Below are positions 29,119 through 38,189 of a stretch of DNA of 64,000 nt, one piece after another. The translations under genes were made by a program, and so were the position numbers. The notes under the pieces were generated by a model. The model was not told the origin of the DNA and did not search any database. It saw only the letters and a list, made by a program, of their open reading frames with translations. The first letter of the stretch is position 1. Each line of letters starts with the position of its first letter. Origin of the DNA: Nitrososphaerota archaeon (lineage in GTDB: Archaea; Thermoproteota; Nitrososphaeria; Nitrososphaerales; CADDZS01); assembly GCA_021325255.1 (NCBI GenBank), contig JAJPHP010000058.1:1-64000 (forward strand). Direction: 5' to 3'.

Positions 29119-30594
29119 GATTTCGCGCGCTCCCTGGACAACGATGTGAGCATTCCTTTAGAGTTGACCGACTACAAGAGATCAGCCTCGATTGAAGACG
29201 AAGGTCTTAGAGTCCAATCTGGAAATGAAGCACACCCCATCCAGGAAAGCACTGGCGGCACGCCGGTTGCGGGGAGCGATGTCGGCTCCGAAGAGAATCC
29301 AAAGTCGGTCACATTCTCCTATGGAATAGTCATGGTTAGGACGAAAAGGCTCCTGAGCCTTCTGGATAGATTTGCAAAGTTCAAGATCTTCGGGTTGCTC
29401 GGGTGGGCCTTTCTAGGGATCACACTCGTCTCCGGTGCGTTCATGGTCTGGCTTATGCTCTATCAGAGTTACATAGTGCTGAACGGTAGTCTTGCGTTTC
29501 GTTGCGCGATCGGCGCTGCGACGGCGCAGCAGTGTAGTGCCCACGGGCTCCCTGTCGGACAACAGCCTGGTCTGCAGGCGTACCTGCTGCTCCCCGGAAT
29601 CAACCCATTCATCCCAGTCCTGTACGGTTTGATTGGAATTATCGTCGCGGTTGTGATTCACGAAGGCACTCACGGAGTGCTTGCAAGACGCTTCAAACTA
29701 CCTGTAAAGTCCACTGGAGTCCTATTCTTTCTAATTGTCCCTATCGGCGCATTCGTCGAAATTGATGAGAAACTGATCCAAAAGTCAAGGTTCAGAGAAT
29801 CGGGAAGGATCATGGCCGGCGGTCCCGGTAGCAACATACTAGTTGCCCTACTTGCCTTGGGCCTTCTCCTACTCCTTGTCGGCGGGTTGGTACCTGCGCA
29901 TTTTGATGGAGTCTACGTCGGAGCAATTGTACAGAACAGCCCTGCCGATGGTCTTCACCAACTAGGCTATCTTCAAGCAGGCGATGTCATTGTCGCGGTC
30001 AACGGGACCAGGGTTCACTCGGTCCAGAACCTTTCGTCTTATCTCTCGAGCACTCATCCAAACGAGTCACTCATACTATCGGTTGATCATGGAGGCAAGC
30101 TGAATAACTACTCCATTGTACTCGCACAGAATCCGACCAACAAGTCAATCACCGCTGGTTTCATTGGCATAGCCCAGTCCGTTAGCGACTCAGATCTTGT
30201 CAATACCAAGAACACTTACGTCGATTCCTTCTTTTCGAGACCGCTGATTTACCTTGTTGTTCCGGGCATCGTCCCACAGGCGGATAGTGTTGTCCCGTTC
30301 TCAAACCAACTCAACGTCCTGTATACCTCACCTACGCTGGGAGCCGCGTGGTATCCAATTGCCCTTAGCTTGTTCTGGATATGGTTCATCAACGTAAACC
30401 TTGCATTTTTCAACGCCATCCCACTCTACCCGCTGGATGGTGGCCAAGCGATGCTGAACTTTTTCACGCACTTTGGAAGAAAGGGAGTTGAGAGTAGGGC
30501 AAGGGCTCTTACGACGGGCATCTCGATTCTGATGTTCGCGATAATTCTGACCTTCCTTTTCCTTCCAAGGCTCCTCGGCGCGATACCATTCTAA
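29119..30594 (+). CDS. Site-2 protease (M50 family) with PDZ domain
   Basis: A multi-pass membrane metalloprotease expected to cut substrates within the membrane, for example anchored regulators. From the ATG at 29119 the product has 491 residues. VIHEGTHG holds the zinc ligands H181 and H185 with E182; PLDGGQ gives the third ligand at D440. A PDZ domain lies between about 265 and 340 (VYVGAIVQNSPAD, GDVIVAVNGTRV). The N-terminal YGIVMVRTKRLLSLLDR before helix 1 is typical of archaeal S2P homologues. An upstream TTG at 29032 would add 29 residues that overlap the divergent gene. A possible substrate in the window is the membrane-anchored winged-helix protein at 58807-59403; that link is speculation. 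Confidence 0.87.
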   Translation, partial: DFARSLDNDVSIPLELTDYKRSASIEDEGLRVQSGNEAHPIQESTGGTPVAGSDVGSEENPKSVTFSYGIVMVRTKRLLSLLDRFAKFKIFGLLGWAFLGITLVSGAFMVWLMLYQSYIVLNGSLAFRCAIGAATAQQCSAHGLPVGQQPGLQAYLLLPGINPFIPVLYGLIGIIVAVVIHEGTHGVLARRFKLPVKSTGVLFFLIVPIGAFVEIDEKLIQKSRFRESGRIMAGGPGSNILVALLALGLLLLLVGGLVPAHFDGVYVGAIVQNSPADGLHQLGYLQAGDVIVAVNGTRVHSVQNLSSYLSSTHPNESLILSVDHGGKLNNYSIVLAQNPTNKSITAGFIGIAQSVSDSDLVNTKNTYVDSFFSRPLIYLVVPGIVPQADSVVPFSNQLNVLYTSPTLGAAWYPIALSLFWIWFINVNLAFFNAIPLYPLDGGQAMLNFFTHFGRKGVESRARALTTGISILMFAIILTFLFLPRLLGAIPF

Positions 30595-30598
30595 AATA

Positions 30599-30635
30599 AC
30601 CCAAAAGTTTCAGATTAGTATCCGCGCTTTTGGGT
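30599..30635. terminator. Bidirectional terminator between convergent genes
   Basis: ACCCAAAAG at 30599-30607 and CTTTTGGGT at 30627-30635 are a perfect 9-bp inverted pair with a 19-base spacer. They fill the 49-bp gap between the converging protease and Pelota genes, so a terminator for both directions is likely. Confidence 0.55.
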
Positions 30636-30643
30636 GCAAGTTC

Positions 30644-31723
30644 TTACGATCTGGGCGCAAATCTGAGCAAACCCACGACCCCGCCGAGCGAATTCACCTG
30701 AGCACCTAGATCGGTAGAGGAGTCGAGGAGAAAAGTCTCGCCTCTGTATTCCTCAACGGTGTTTAGCAGGAGGACGACCGAATCTTCCTCAACGCCAGGG
30801 AGCGAGAAGATCTTATCCGAAACTAAAAGTGACTCAACTGCCCCCTTCTGCGCCGCTGTCAACGTATCGGTGAAGGCGAGTGATACCCGCTGGTCGCCAA
30901 GAGAAATTCTTCGCATCACTTCATGCATTATCTTTGAGACCTTTGCAATCCTGCTCTCGCCTAGTGCTTCCTGCAACGCCGGAGTCCTCAGCGCCGTGTA
31001 GACGCCGTCCTCCCCAGTTACGTCAGAGCCCTCAAGTGCCCTAGCTTCAGCAAATTCCTTGCTTCTGTTTTGAGAGATGTAGTTTGCGAGAGCATTCTTC
31101 GTGGTGCTCGGGCCAAGGATGTATACACGTTTTGAACCCTCTGGATTCACGGACACAAGTGCATCCACGATCTTCTCAAAGTATCCAGCGCTCGAACTCA
31201 CTCGCTTTGACTCCTGATACATCTTGCCAGATATCCCAGACTCGATCGTGGGAAGGATCTGAAGGTGGGTTCCCTTGATAACTCCCAGACCAGCTTCCCT
31301 GCGATCAAGAGCGATAATGGAGAAACTGTCGCCAGGAACACTAGAGCTTTGGATCAGGTTTTGCTCGACGGCGCTGAAGCCCTTTGATTTCCTAATCGAG
31401 ATCCTGCGCCCCTCGGATACGCTTAGCGAGTGAAACGATCCCTTACTGATCAAATCACTCGAAACGTCAACAATCTTTCCGGATATTCTTAGCCTTGAGA
31501 GAGTGCTGTCGAGCGTTATGCTCTCAACCTCGAGAGTCACTGTGACCTTTATCCTCTCCTTTTCAGGCCTTGCGTACTCACTGGTTTCCTTGAATACTCT
31601 TGAGGTCTCTCCCGCGACCAGATCCCCGGAAGAAATTATCCTGCGCAAAGCCCAGAGATCATCTGGTTGCTCCGGTGTCAGTGTAGCAAATCCGTGCTTT
31701 GGGTCAAATCTGTTGATAATCAA
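30644..31723 (-). CDS. pelA: Pelota (mRNA surveillance, ribosome rescue)
   Basis: Archaeal Pelota binds stalled ribosomes with aEF1A or ABCE1 and releases them. From a TTG at 31723 the product is 359 residues and begins IINRFDPKHGFATLTPEQPDDLW, which matches the usual family start; total length is normal. The central and C-terminal eRF1 domains 2 and 3 are seen as GDSFSIIALDRREAG, VYILGPSTTKNALANYI and VVGLLRF at the end. The frame is open upstream to 31852, but the extra residues have no family counterpart. The ORF lies downstream of dnaG on the same strand, with 318 bases between. Confidence 0.88.
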   Translation of the reverse strand: MIINRFDPKHGFATLTPEQPDDLWALRRIISSGDLVAGETSRVFKETSEYARPEKERIKVTVTLEVESITLDSTLSRLRISGKIVDVSSDLISKGSFHSLSVSEGRRISIRKSKGFSAVEQNLIQSSSVPGDSFSIIALDRREAGLGVIKGTHLQILPTIESGISGKMYQESKRVSSSAGYFEKIVDALVSVNPEGSKRVYILGPSTTKNALANYISQNRSKEFAEARALEGSDVTGEDGVYTALRTPALQEALGESRIAKVSKIMHEVMRRISLGDQRVSLAFTDTLTAAQKGAVESLLVSDKIFSLPGVEEDSVVLLLNTVEEYRGETFLLDSSTDLGAQVNSLGGVVGLLRFAPRS

Positions 31724-32041
31724 AGGGAATAGCCCGCCACCAAAAATGTGTAACGAGGTCAGATGGAATAATGCAGACATCCTCCAAGAAGGAGGATCGA
31801 GATCGCAATGATCTGACGCAATCCGTACGTGAAAAAGGTTTAGAGAATGCATTATTCACCCGAAAAGTCTTTGTTTACAGCTTAACGCAATGAAGACAAT
31901 GCGGTCGAAACAGTACTGACAGACGAAAGCAGAAAAGGAGGCGGAGCCCCGCTTAAATCTACCCGTGCTTTTCCAATGCAGAATACGCGGAAGAGAGGAC
32001 TCTCCGCAAACACTTCCGCTGCGCTCGGAGTCCCAATGACT
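31724..32041. other. Intergenic leader between dnaG and Pelota
   Basis: No gene is seen in 318 bases. ATCCTCC, AAGAA, GGAGGAT at 31779-31797 form a perfect 7-bp stem in the probable Pelota leader; the minus-strand copy contains a GGAGG word and could control access to the start, or be a chance symmetry. T-rich stretches near 31880-31920 may end the dnaG transcript. Confidence 0.4.
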
Positions 32042-33457
32042 CTACTCGAGTCCGAGATCTCTAAAACTGTAAATTGAGATATTCTCGGGCTTGCCCTGAA
32101 TCTCACCAGTTCTGTGGCCGGTGACGGACTCGATGCCCACCTTGGAGGCAGTATCGATGAGCCGCTGAGTGACAATCCCGTCGAAGACGAGATGCTTTGC
32201 TCCCTGCGCGTCTCCAATCTTGGAAACAAGTTCATTGACGGGCATCCTAGCAATCTCCTTCCAATCAGAATCGAAAACTTTAGCTTCGAGCGTCCCGTTT
32301 ATGACTGGATATTCCTGTTTTACCTTCTCGGCCGTCTCAGGACTCATCGGTTGGGACGGAGGAATTGGAGCTGCTCTCCTCGCAGGTTCTTCCTCGAGTT
32401 GCGGCCCCGCACCCTCTTCGGGGTGTCTAGCAAACTCCGACCCGAAAGCGCCTTCGGCGCGAGGGGGCCTTCGCTCTTCGAGCTCGTACTCCTGACCATG
32501 TCTTTCTCTACCGCCAAGCCGACGATCATTTCTCCCAACACCCCTTCGCTCGTATCTCCCGCGGTCTCCATACCTACCATGGTGCTCCACACGACGCTCC
32601 CTTTCTTCCCGTCGCTCTTCGACAGCTATTGGTGCCTCCTCGGGTTTTGCCTTGAGTATCTCAAGAATCTCGACTGGCGTTAGCTCCTCAACTTCTCTTC
32701 CTCGAGGAGCACGGAAGACTTTGTCAATCCGCGCAACTTGAGAAAGCTCCTTGAGTATAAGATCGCCGCCTCGGTCGCCGTCCAAGAATGCGTAAACTGT
32801 CTTTCTCTTCGCGAGCTCCTTCACGGTCTCCGGGACGCTAGTGCCCTCTACGGCGATTGTATTCTCAATTCCCGCGCGGAGGAGATTGATGATGTCGGCC
32901 CTTCCCTCGACGACGTAGATGATGTCAGAACTCGCAACCGAGGGGCCTGCGGGAAGACCTTCCCTTCCGTAGCTGATGACTCTCCCTTTTTTCGTGGAAT
33001 CGACAATATCCTTTAGGGACTCTTCGCCCTCGCTCGCAGTTTTCGAGGCCCAGTCTTTCATGATGGACTTTGCGCGGTCGACTATGACCTTCCGCCTGTC
33101 TGCCCTTACGTCGGATATCCCGACGAGTGTAAAGCGCGCCTCACACGGGCCTACCTTGTCCACGTTCTCGACGGCTGCAGCGATAAGAGCGCATGTGGAA
33201 ACGTCTGTGCTCATCGGAATGAGCACCTCGCCAGTAGTCCTTCCATTATTGGATTGAAGATTGATTTCTATGCGACCAACCTTCCAAGTCTTCTGCAACT
33301 CCTGTAGGTTCATCTCTGGGCCAAAAAGCCCTTCGGTTTGTCCAAAGATTGCGCCTATTAGATCTGCTTTTTCTACAACTCCTTCTACTTCAAAGCGTAA
33401 TTTTACTAGATATTTTACAATGCTTTTTTCTTGACTCAACGAAACTACAACCACCAA
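32042..33457 (-). CDS. dnaG: DnaG-type primase, archaeal
   Basis: In archaea this TOPRIM protein is linked both to primer synthesis and to the exosome. The 471-residue product has the archaeal N-terminal domain (IVKYLVKLRFEVEGVVEKADLIGAIFGQTEGL, about 10-45), the TOPRIM domain (about 165-245; VVEGRADIINLL with the catalytic Glu, AFLDGDRGG with the Asp pair), and a C-terminal domain (about 375-471; INGTLEAKVFD). Between TOPRIM and the C-terminal domain lies a charged insert of about 85 residues rich in Arg, Glu, Gly and Pro (about 275-360), probably disordered. The ORF starts with a run of Val codons; an internal TTG (MSQEKSIV) is a possible true start. It is divergent from the cox-like operon. 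Confidence 0.92.
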   Translation of the reverse strand: MVVVVSLSQEKSIVKYLVKLRFEVEGVVEKADLIGAIFGQTEGLFGPEMNLQELQKTWKVGRIEINLQSNNGRTTGEVLIPMSTDVSTCALIAAAVENVDKVGPCEARFTLVGISDVRADRRKVIVDRAKSIMKDWASKTASEGEESLKDIVDSTKKGRVISYGREGLPAGPSVASSDIIYVVEGRADIINLLRAGIENTIAVEGTSVPETVKELAKRKTVYAFLDGDRGGDLILKELSQVARIDKVFRAPRGREVEELTPVEILEILKAKPEEAPIAVEERREERERRVEHHGRYGDRGRYERRGVGRNDRRLGGRERHGQEYELEERRPPRAEGAFGSEFARHPEEGAGPQLEEEPARRAAPIPPSQPMSPETAEKVKQEYPVINGTLEAKVFDSDWKEIARMPVNELVSKIGDAQGAKHLVFDGIVTQRLIDTASKVGIESVTGHRTGEIQGKPENISIYSFRDLGLE

Positions 33458-33576
33458 AAGTAAGATGCAATTGGTAATTCGTCAAACCTTACAACTTTAA
33501 GAAAGCGGAATTGCGCTTTTAAGCCTTTAGCGAAAAATACCGTCACCGGCTCACAACAATTAAAGGAAAAGCCTAG

Positions 33577-33621
33577 TAATATTGAAATATTCTGACGAGG
33601 TCTCAGAGAGATTAGTCTCTC
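33577..33621. promoter_or_regulatory. Symmetric elements in the cox-like operon leader
   Basis: AATATT-GA-AATATT (33577-33590) lies in the promoter of the operon and is a likely TATA region or operator half-sites. GAGAGA-TTAG-TCTCTC (33606-33621) is a perfect 6-bp hairpin ending four bases before the ATG at 33626. It would be in the mRNA leader and could affect translation. Confidence 0.4.
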
Positions 33622-33625
33622 ACAG

Positions 33626-34489
33626 ATGACACCTAAGAAATTTGATTATTATGCTCCAACTACGATAAACGAAGCCATCCAGATACTGCACGACAACGAG
33701 GACTCGAAGGTTCTTGCCGGAGGCCAGAGCCTCTTGGCGCTTATGAAGCTCAGGTTGGCGGCTCCTGCCTCACTTGTGGACATTTCAAAACTGGAGAACA
33801 TGTCCTATGTCCGCGAGGAGAAGGACTATCTGGCAATAGGTGCACTAACTATCCATGACATCATAGAGCACAATCAGTTCATCAAGGACCACTTTACGAT
33901 TCTGACGGATGCCGCAAGCAAAATAGGCGACCAGCAGATCAGAAACAAGGGGACGATAGGCGGCAGCTCCTGCCACGCAGATCCGGCGGCCGATTTGCCC
34001 ACTGCACTCACGGCTCTGGCTGTAAATTTTGTTGTCGTTGGAAAGAACGGGCAACGTGTGATACCTGCAAAGGATTTCTTTGTTGACACCTTTACGACTT
34101 CTGTAGGAAAGGACGAAGTGGTCACGGAAGTCAGAATCCCGTATCTTCCGCCTCATTCTGGTTCCGGTTACATCAAACATAGCAGACGCGAGGGCGATTT
34201 TGCCATAGTTGGAGTTGGAGCAGTCGTAACGGTGGGCGAGGGCAACATCTGCAAAGACGTAAGGATTGGGTTAGGAGCTGTTGGTGCAATCCCTCTCCGC
34301 GCCACCAAGGCCGAAGAGTACCTCAAGGGCAAGACGCTAGATGACAAGAATATTGTCGCAGCTGCCGAAGTTGCAAATGACGGGGCAGATCCTCCTTCAG
34401 ACATGCATGGCAGCAGGGAGTACCGGTTGGAGATGATCAAGGTCTTCACGAAGAGAACGCTAAAGCTCGCAATGAGCAGAGTAAAGTAA
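33626..34489 (+). CDS. coxM: Molybdenum hydroxylase FAD-binding medium subunit (CoxM-like)
   Basis: The 287-residue subunit carries FAD and passes electrons from the Fe-S subunit to an acceptor. [13 protein letters not shown] (31-43) and [16 protein letters not shown] (about 111-126) are the two FAD-binding motifs of the CO dehydrogenase/xanthine dehydrogenase medium subunit. The C-terminal domain (about 180-287) contains [12 protein letters not shown]. It is the first gene of an operon with the small and large subunits and a CoxG-like protein. The ATG at 33626 follows the leader hairpin. Confidence 0.9.
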   Translation: MTPKKFDYYAPTTINEAIQILHDNEDSKVLAGGQSLLALMKLRLAAPASLVDISKLENMSYVREEKDYLAIGALTIHDIIEHNQFIKDHFTILTDAASKIGDQQIRNKGTIGGSSCHADPAADLPTALTALAVNFVVVGKNGQRVIPAKDFFVDTFTTSVGKDEVVTEVRIPYLPPHSGSGYIKHSRREGDFAIVGVGAVVTVGEGNICKDVRIGLGAVGAIPLRATKAEEYLKGKTLDDKNIVAAAEVANDGADPPSDMHGSREYRLEMIKVFTKRTLKLAMSRVK

Positions 34490-34550
34490 GTTTACCGAGA
34501 ATGGAAAAGGAAAAAGAAAAGAGATAGAGAGAGGAGAAGAGAGTAGAGCT

Positions 34551-35084
34551 ATGCAGTCACTGAAGACAGATATGATAACTGTAACATGCAAGATCAACGG
34601 CAAGGAGTATAGCGGCATGGTGGAGCCGAGGACTCTGTTGGTTCATTTCCTGAGGGACGACCTCAACCTAACCGGGACGCACATCGGCTGCGATACGGGC
34701 CACTGCGGCGCGTGCACAATTTTCATGAACGGCAAGACTGTGAAATCATGCATGGTCCTTGCAATCCAAGCACAGGGAGCAAACCTGATGACCGTCGAAG
34801 GGCTCGCCGACGGCGACAAGCTTCACCCGATCCAGGAGGCATACTGGGAGAATCACGGCTTGCAGTGCGGTTATTGCACTCCGGGAATGCTAATGTCATC
34901 ACTCTTCCTCCTTCAGAGGAATCCTGACCCAACCGAGGAGGAGATCCGAAGAGGGATCGAGGGTAACCTTTGCAGATGCACCGGTTACGTCAACATCGTG
35001 AAATCAATCAAGGCGGCTGCAAAGAAGATGCAACAGCAGCAGGGAAGTGCTGCGCCCTCGATTCAGGCCAAGGCTGGTCATTAA
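34551..35084 (+). CDS. coxS: Molybdenum hydroxylase [2Fe-2S] small subunit (CoxS-like)
   Basis: The 177-residue subunit carries two [2Fe-2S] clusters. The plant-ferredoxin-type cluster is bound by [11 protein letters not shown] with a fourth Cys in VKSC; the second by QCGYCTPGM and [11 protein letters not shown]. Length and Cys pattern are standard for CoxS/XDH small subunits. A purine-rich leader with GAGGAG precedes the ATG, giving a good ribosome-binding site. The C-terminal Gln/Ser/Ala tail is an unstructured extension. Confidence 0.92.
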   Translation: MQSLKTDMITVTCKINGKEYSGMVEPRTLLVHFLRDDLNLTGTHIGCDTGHCGACTIFMNGKTVKSCMVLAIQAQGANLMTVEGLADGDKLHPIQEAYWENHGLQCGYCTPGMLMSSLFLLQRNPDPTEEEIRRGIEGNLCRCTGYVNIVKSIKAAAKKMQQQQGSAAPSIQAKAGH

Positions 35085-35175
35085 ACGGATTTAGTATTTC
35101 CAAATTCAACTACGCGATTGCACTTCGTTTTTCCCTGCAAGTGAAAGTGGAAGGGCGGTGTTATTCTAGGAAAAA

Positions 35176-37608
35176 TTGGCCACCGTCACCGAGCTGGTAA
35201 AGGCAGAAGAGGAAGCAAAGCCAAAGCTCTGGCTGGGCCAACCACTCAAGAGGAAAGAGGATCCGAGACTGATCTCTGGTCTCGGAAAGTATGTGGATGA
35301 CGTAAAGCTTCCAGGGCTCGCCTACGCTTCAATCTTGCGCAGTCCTTACGCACACGCAAGAATCAAGAGCATTGACACCAGCAAGGCGGAGAAGCTCACT
35401 GGCGTCCTCTGCGTTATTACAGGCAGAGATGTCGTCAAAATCACAGACCCCTTCCTTCAAATTTCACCTGCGCCTGCAAACAAGCTGAAGGACTACTGCC
35501 TCGCGGTTGACAAGGTAACCTATGTAGGAGACCCCGTTGCAGCCGTCGTCGCAGAGTCGAGGGGAATCGCCGAAGATGCCCTTGAACTCATTGAGGTAGA
35601 ATACGAGCCTGTTGACCATGTCATAGACGCGAGAAGGGCGCTAGAGAAGGACGCACCGGTACTTCACGAAGAAGTTGGCTCAAACCTTGTTTTTTATGGC
35701 AAGTGGGACTACGGAAACATTGAGCAGGCGATAAAGACCGCCGACAAGGTCGTAAAGGCGACGCTCCACTTTCACAGGTTCAGCTCTACACCTATTGAGA
35801 ACAACGGAGTCGTTGTGAATTACGACAGGGCGACTGGCTTTCTCAACATCTACTGCAACAACCAGATGCCAATGTTTTGCATACCTTGGCTTTCCTTTGG
35901 TCTGAGGTTTCCTTCGAACAGGATACGTATGATCACTGGGGACATCGGCGGAGGGTTTGGTACAAAGATCATTAACTATCCGTACATCGCTTTGGTCGCG
36001 ATCCTGGCAATGAAGACAGGACGGCCCGTAAAGTGGACTGAAGATAGAAGAGAGCATCTTGCCGCGGCAAATCACGGAAACGAGCGTACATTCGACGTTG
36101 AAGTCCCGGTCAAGAGGGATGGCACGATCCTCGGCTTCAAGTTAAAGGCCTTCGACGACTGTGGTGCGTATACGAGGTATGAGCCGGCCGGAGCCGCCAT
36201 TTGGGCGCAAGTTACTCCGGGATGCTATCACTTTGCGAACTTTGTAATGGAATTCTATCAGGTGATGACGAACAAGTGCCCCGTTGGACCCAATAGAGGA
36301 TACTCTAGGTCACAACATTTGTGGATGCTTGAGCGCTCCGTCGACATTGTTGCAAGAGAACTTGGCCTTGACCCGGCTGAAGTTCGCTTGAAAAACTTCG
36401 TCAGGCCGGATGAAATGCCGTACGTTACACCAAGTGGGGGGATATACGACGGAGGCAACTACGGCGAGTCCCTGCGCAAAGTAATGAAGCTGATTGATTA
36501 CGATGGGATTCGCGAGGAACAAGCAGCTTCGAGGAGAAAGGGAGGGAAGCTCATTGGAATCGGTCTGGCCACAGTCCTTGACTCGGGAACGAACAACTTT
36601 GGGCAGGTCAAAATTGTAAACCCTGAGAATCCATTCTCGGGGAATTCGGAGGCTGCGCGAATTAGCATAGACGGTTTAGGGCAAATACAGGTCGCTCTGG
36701 GAACCGTACCGCAGGGACAGGGACACGAGACCTTCGCTTCGCAGGTCGTGGCAGACGAATTTGGAGTCAGCCCTGATCAGGTGACAGTCCTCATGGGCTT
36801 TGACTCCGGTACAAACCCATACTCTCACCAGTCCGGTTCGTACGCCAGCAGGTCTGCAGTGATGGGAACGGGCGCCTTACTCGGAGCCGCAAAGAAGGTG
36901 AAGGAAAAGGCCGCAAAGATCGCCGCGCACCTTCTGCAAACCTCGCCCGAGAAGATCGATTTCAGAGAGGGGGCCGCGGTCGACAGAGAAACGGGGAAGA
37001 AGATTCCTCTCTGGCAGATTGGGAACGTCGCATGGGTGAACAACTTACTCTTGCCCGAAGGCATGGAGCCTGGACTCGTCGCGATCAACTTTTGGAGGCC
37101 GAGCTTCACTCTTCCAGACGAAAAGTGGAGGCACAATCAAACTCTGACCTACTCGTACCAGAGCCACGCCGCAGTAATAGAACTAGATCCAGAATCGGGC
37201 AAGTTCAAGATCCTGCGCTACGCCATAGTTGACGATTGCGGAACTCAGATCAATCCGCTGATTGTCGAGGGTCAGGTTCACGGCGCCGCAGCACACGGAA
37301 TAGGTGCAGCGATGTACGAGAACTTTGAGTATGATGAAGAGAATGGTCAATTGAAGAGTAGCACTTTCATTGACTATCTCGTCCCGACTGCTCTCGACAT
37401 ACCCCACATGATAACCTCACACATTGAAACGCCCTCGCTCTTTGCGCCGAAGGGAATTCGCGGTGTAGGAGAAGGCGGCTGCACCCCAGTTGGAGCAATT
37501 TCGAATGCTGTTGAAGACGCTCTGGCTCCTCTCGGAATCAGGATTACGGACAGCCACCAGAATCCGCAGCAAATACATAAGTTGATAAGGGAAAAGGCCT
37601 CAAAGTGA
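35176..37608 (+). CDS. Molybdenum hydroxylase large subunit (CoxL-like, not a form I CODH)
   Basis: The 810-residue catalytic subunit binds molybdopterin cofactor. It has the domain order of the xanthine dehydrogenase/CO dehydrogenase large subunit: N-terminal LISGLGKYVDDVKLPG, GGGFGTK in the cofactor-binding region, and GVGEGG with the catalytic Glu (E766). The active-site loop that defines CO dehydrogenase classes is AYxCSFR in form I and AYRGAGR in form II; here it reads PNRGYSR (372-378), with no Cys for copper. The enzyme should therefore not be called CO dehydrogenase; it probably hydroxylates an organic compound. The start is TTG, 91 bases after the small subunit. Confidence 0.88.
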   Translation: MATVTELVKAEEEAKPKLWLGQPLKRKEDPRLISGLGKYVDDVKLPGLAYASILRSPYAHARIKSIDTSKAEKLTGVLCVITGRDVVKITDPFLQISPAPANKLKDYCLAVDKVTYVGDPVAAVVAESRGIAEDALELIEVEYEPVDHVIDARRALEKDAPVLHEEVGSNLVFYGKWDYGNIEQAIKTADKVVKATLHFHRFSSTPIENNGVVVNYDRATGFLNIYCNNQMPMFCIPWLSFGLRFPSNRIRMITGDIGGGFGTKIINYPYIALVAILAMKTGRPVKWTEDRREHLAAANHGNERTFDVEVPVKRDGTILGFKLKAFDDCGAYTRYEPAGAAIWAQVTPGCYHFANFVMEFYQVMTNKCPVGPNRGYSRSQHLWMLERSVDIVARELGLDPAEVRLKNFVRPDEMPYVTPSGGIYDGGNYGESLRKVMKLIDYDGIREEQAASRRKGGKLIGIGLATVLDSGTNNFGQVKIVNPENPFSGNSEAARISIDGLGQIQVALGTVPQGQGHETFASQVVADEFGVSPDQVTVLMGFDSGTNPYSHQSGSYASRSAVMGTGALLGAAKKVKEKAAKIAAHLLQTSPEKIDFREGAAVDRETGKKIPLWQIGNVAWVNNLLLPEGMEPGLVAINFWRPSFTLPDEKWRHNQTLTYSYQSHAAVIELDPESGKFKILRYAIVDDCGTQINPLIVEGQVHGAAAHGIGAAMYENFEYDEENGQLKSSTFIDYLVPTALDIPHMITSHIETPSLFAPKGIRGVGEGGCTPVGAISNAVEDALAPLGIRITDSHQNPQQIHKLIREKASK

Positions 37609-37672
37609 AGCTCATAGCGTACGGGTAAGAACGACGATGGAAATAATTTTGTGGGTGAAAAATTAACAAGAT

Positions 37673-38116
37673 ATGCACTTTGAAGGTACATTCAATGTGA
37701 AGGCACCGAAGGAAAAGGTCTTCGGCATGATGCTCGATCCAAACCAGATCTCGCAGTGTATGCCCGATCTCCAAAAGCTAGAGGTAAAGTCACCTGACGA
37801 TTTCACTGCCGTCGTAAAGGCTGGTGTGTCTTTCATAAAGGGAGATTTCACGTTGCACTTTACCACTGTGGAAAAGACTCCACCGACACACGCAAAGCTC
37901 GTTGCACACGGAACGGGAATCGGTAGCACAGTCGACCTTGACACTTTGATGGACATTGCTGACGCACAGGGCGGCGGAACTTCGATGAAGTGGTCCGCAG
38001 ACGCGAAGATCGGGGGAAGGATCGCTTCAGTGGGTCAGAGGCTACTCAACGGTCAAGCAGAAAAAATTGTCAAGAACCTGTTCGAGTGCCTCCAAACCAA
38101 GCTAGAAGCCGCCTGA
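37673..38116 (+). CDS. coxG: CoxG-like SRPBCC protein
   Basis: The 147-residue protein has the CoxG fold (SRPBCC hydrophobic cavity), from MHFEGTFNVKAPKEKVFGMM, through CMPDLQKLEV, to GTSMKWSADAKIGGRIASVGQRLL. In carboxydotrophic bacteria CoxG helps anchor or deliver the hydroxylase at the membrane. Its place 64 bases after the large subunit shows the operon is coxM-coxS-coxL-coxG. Confidence 0.85.
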   Translation: MHFEGTFNVKAPKEKVFGMMLDPNQISQCMPDLQKLEVKSPDDFTAVVKAGVSFIKGDFTLHFTTVEKTPPTHAKLVAHGTGIGSTVDLDTLMDIADAQGGGTSMKWSADAKIGGRIASVGQRLLNGQAEKIVKNLFECLQTKLEAA

Positions 38117-38129
38117 GCCCTTCGGCGGC
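38108..38129 (+). terminator. Hairpin at the end of the cox-like operon
   Basis: GCCGCC and GGCGGC pair in a 6-bp G+C stem overlapping the CoxG stop codon and are followed by a T-rich tract (about 38150-38168). This looks like an intrinsic-type terminator. Confidence 0.5.
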
Positions 38130-38189
38130 CTTCATTCCTCATACTCTTTTTCGTTGTTTTTCTTTCATCGGTTCAGGGCATTTCAATGT

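Noticed and set aside
33458..33625. Replication origin near dnaG
   Set aside because: No cdc6/orc1 gene or repeated origin boxes are visible; the palindromes look like ordinary promoter symmetry.
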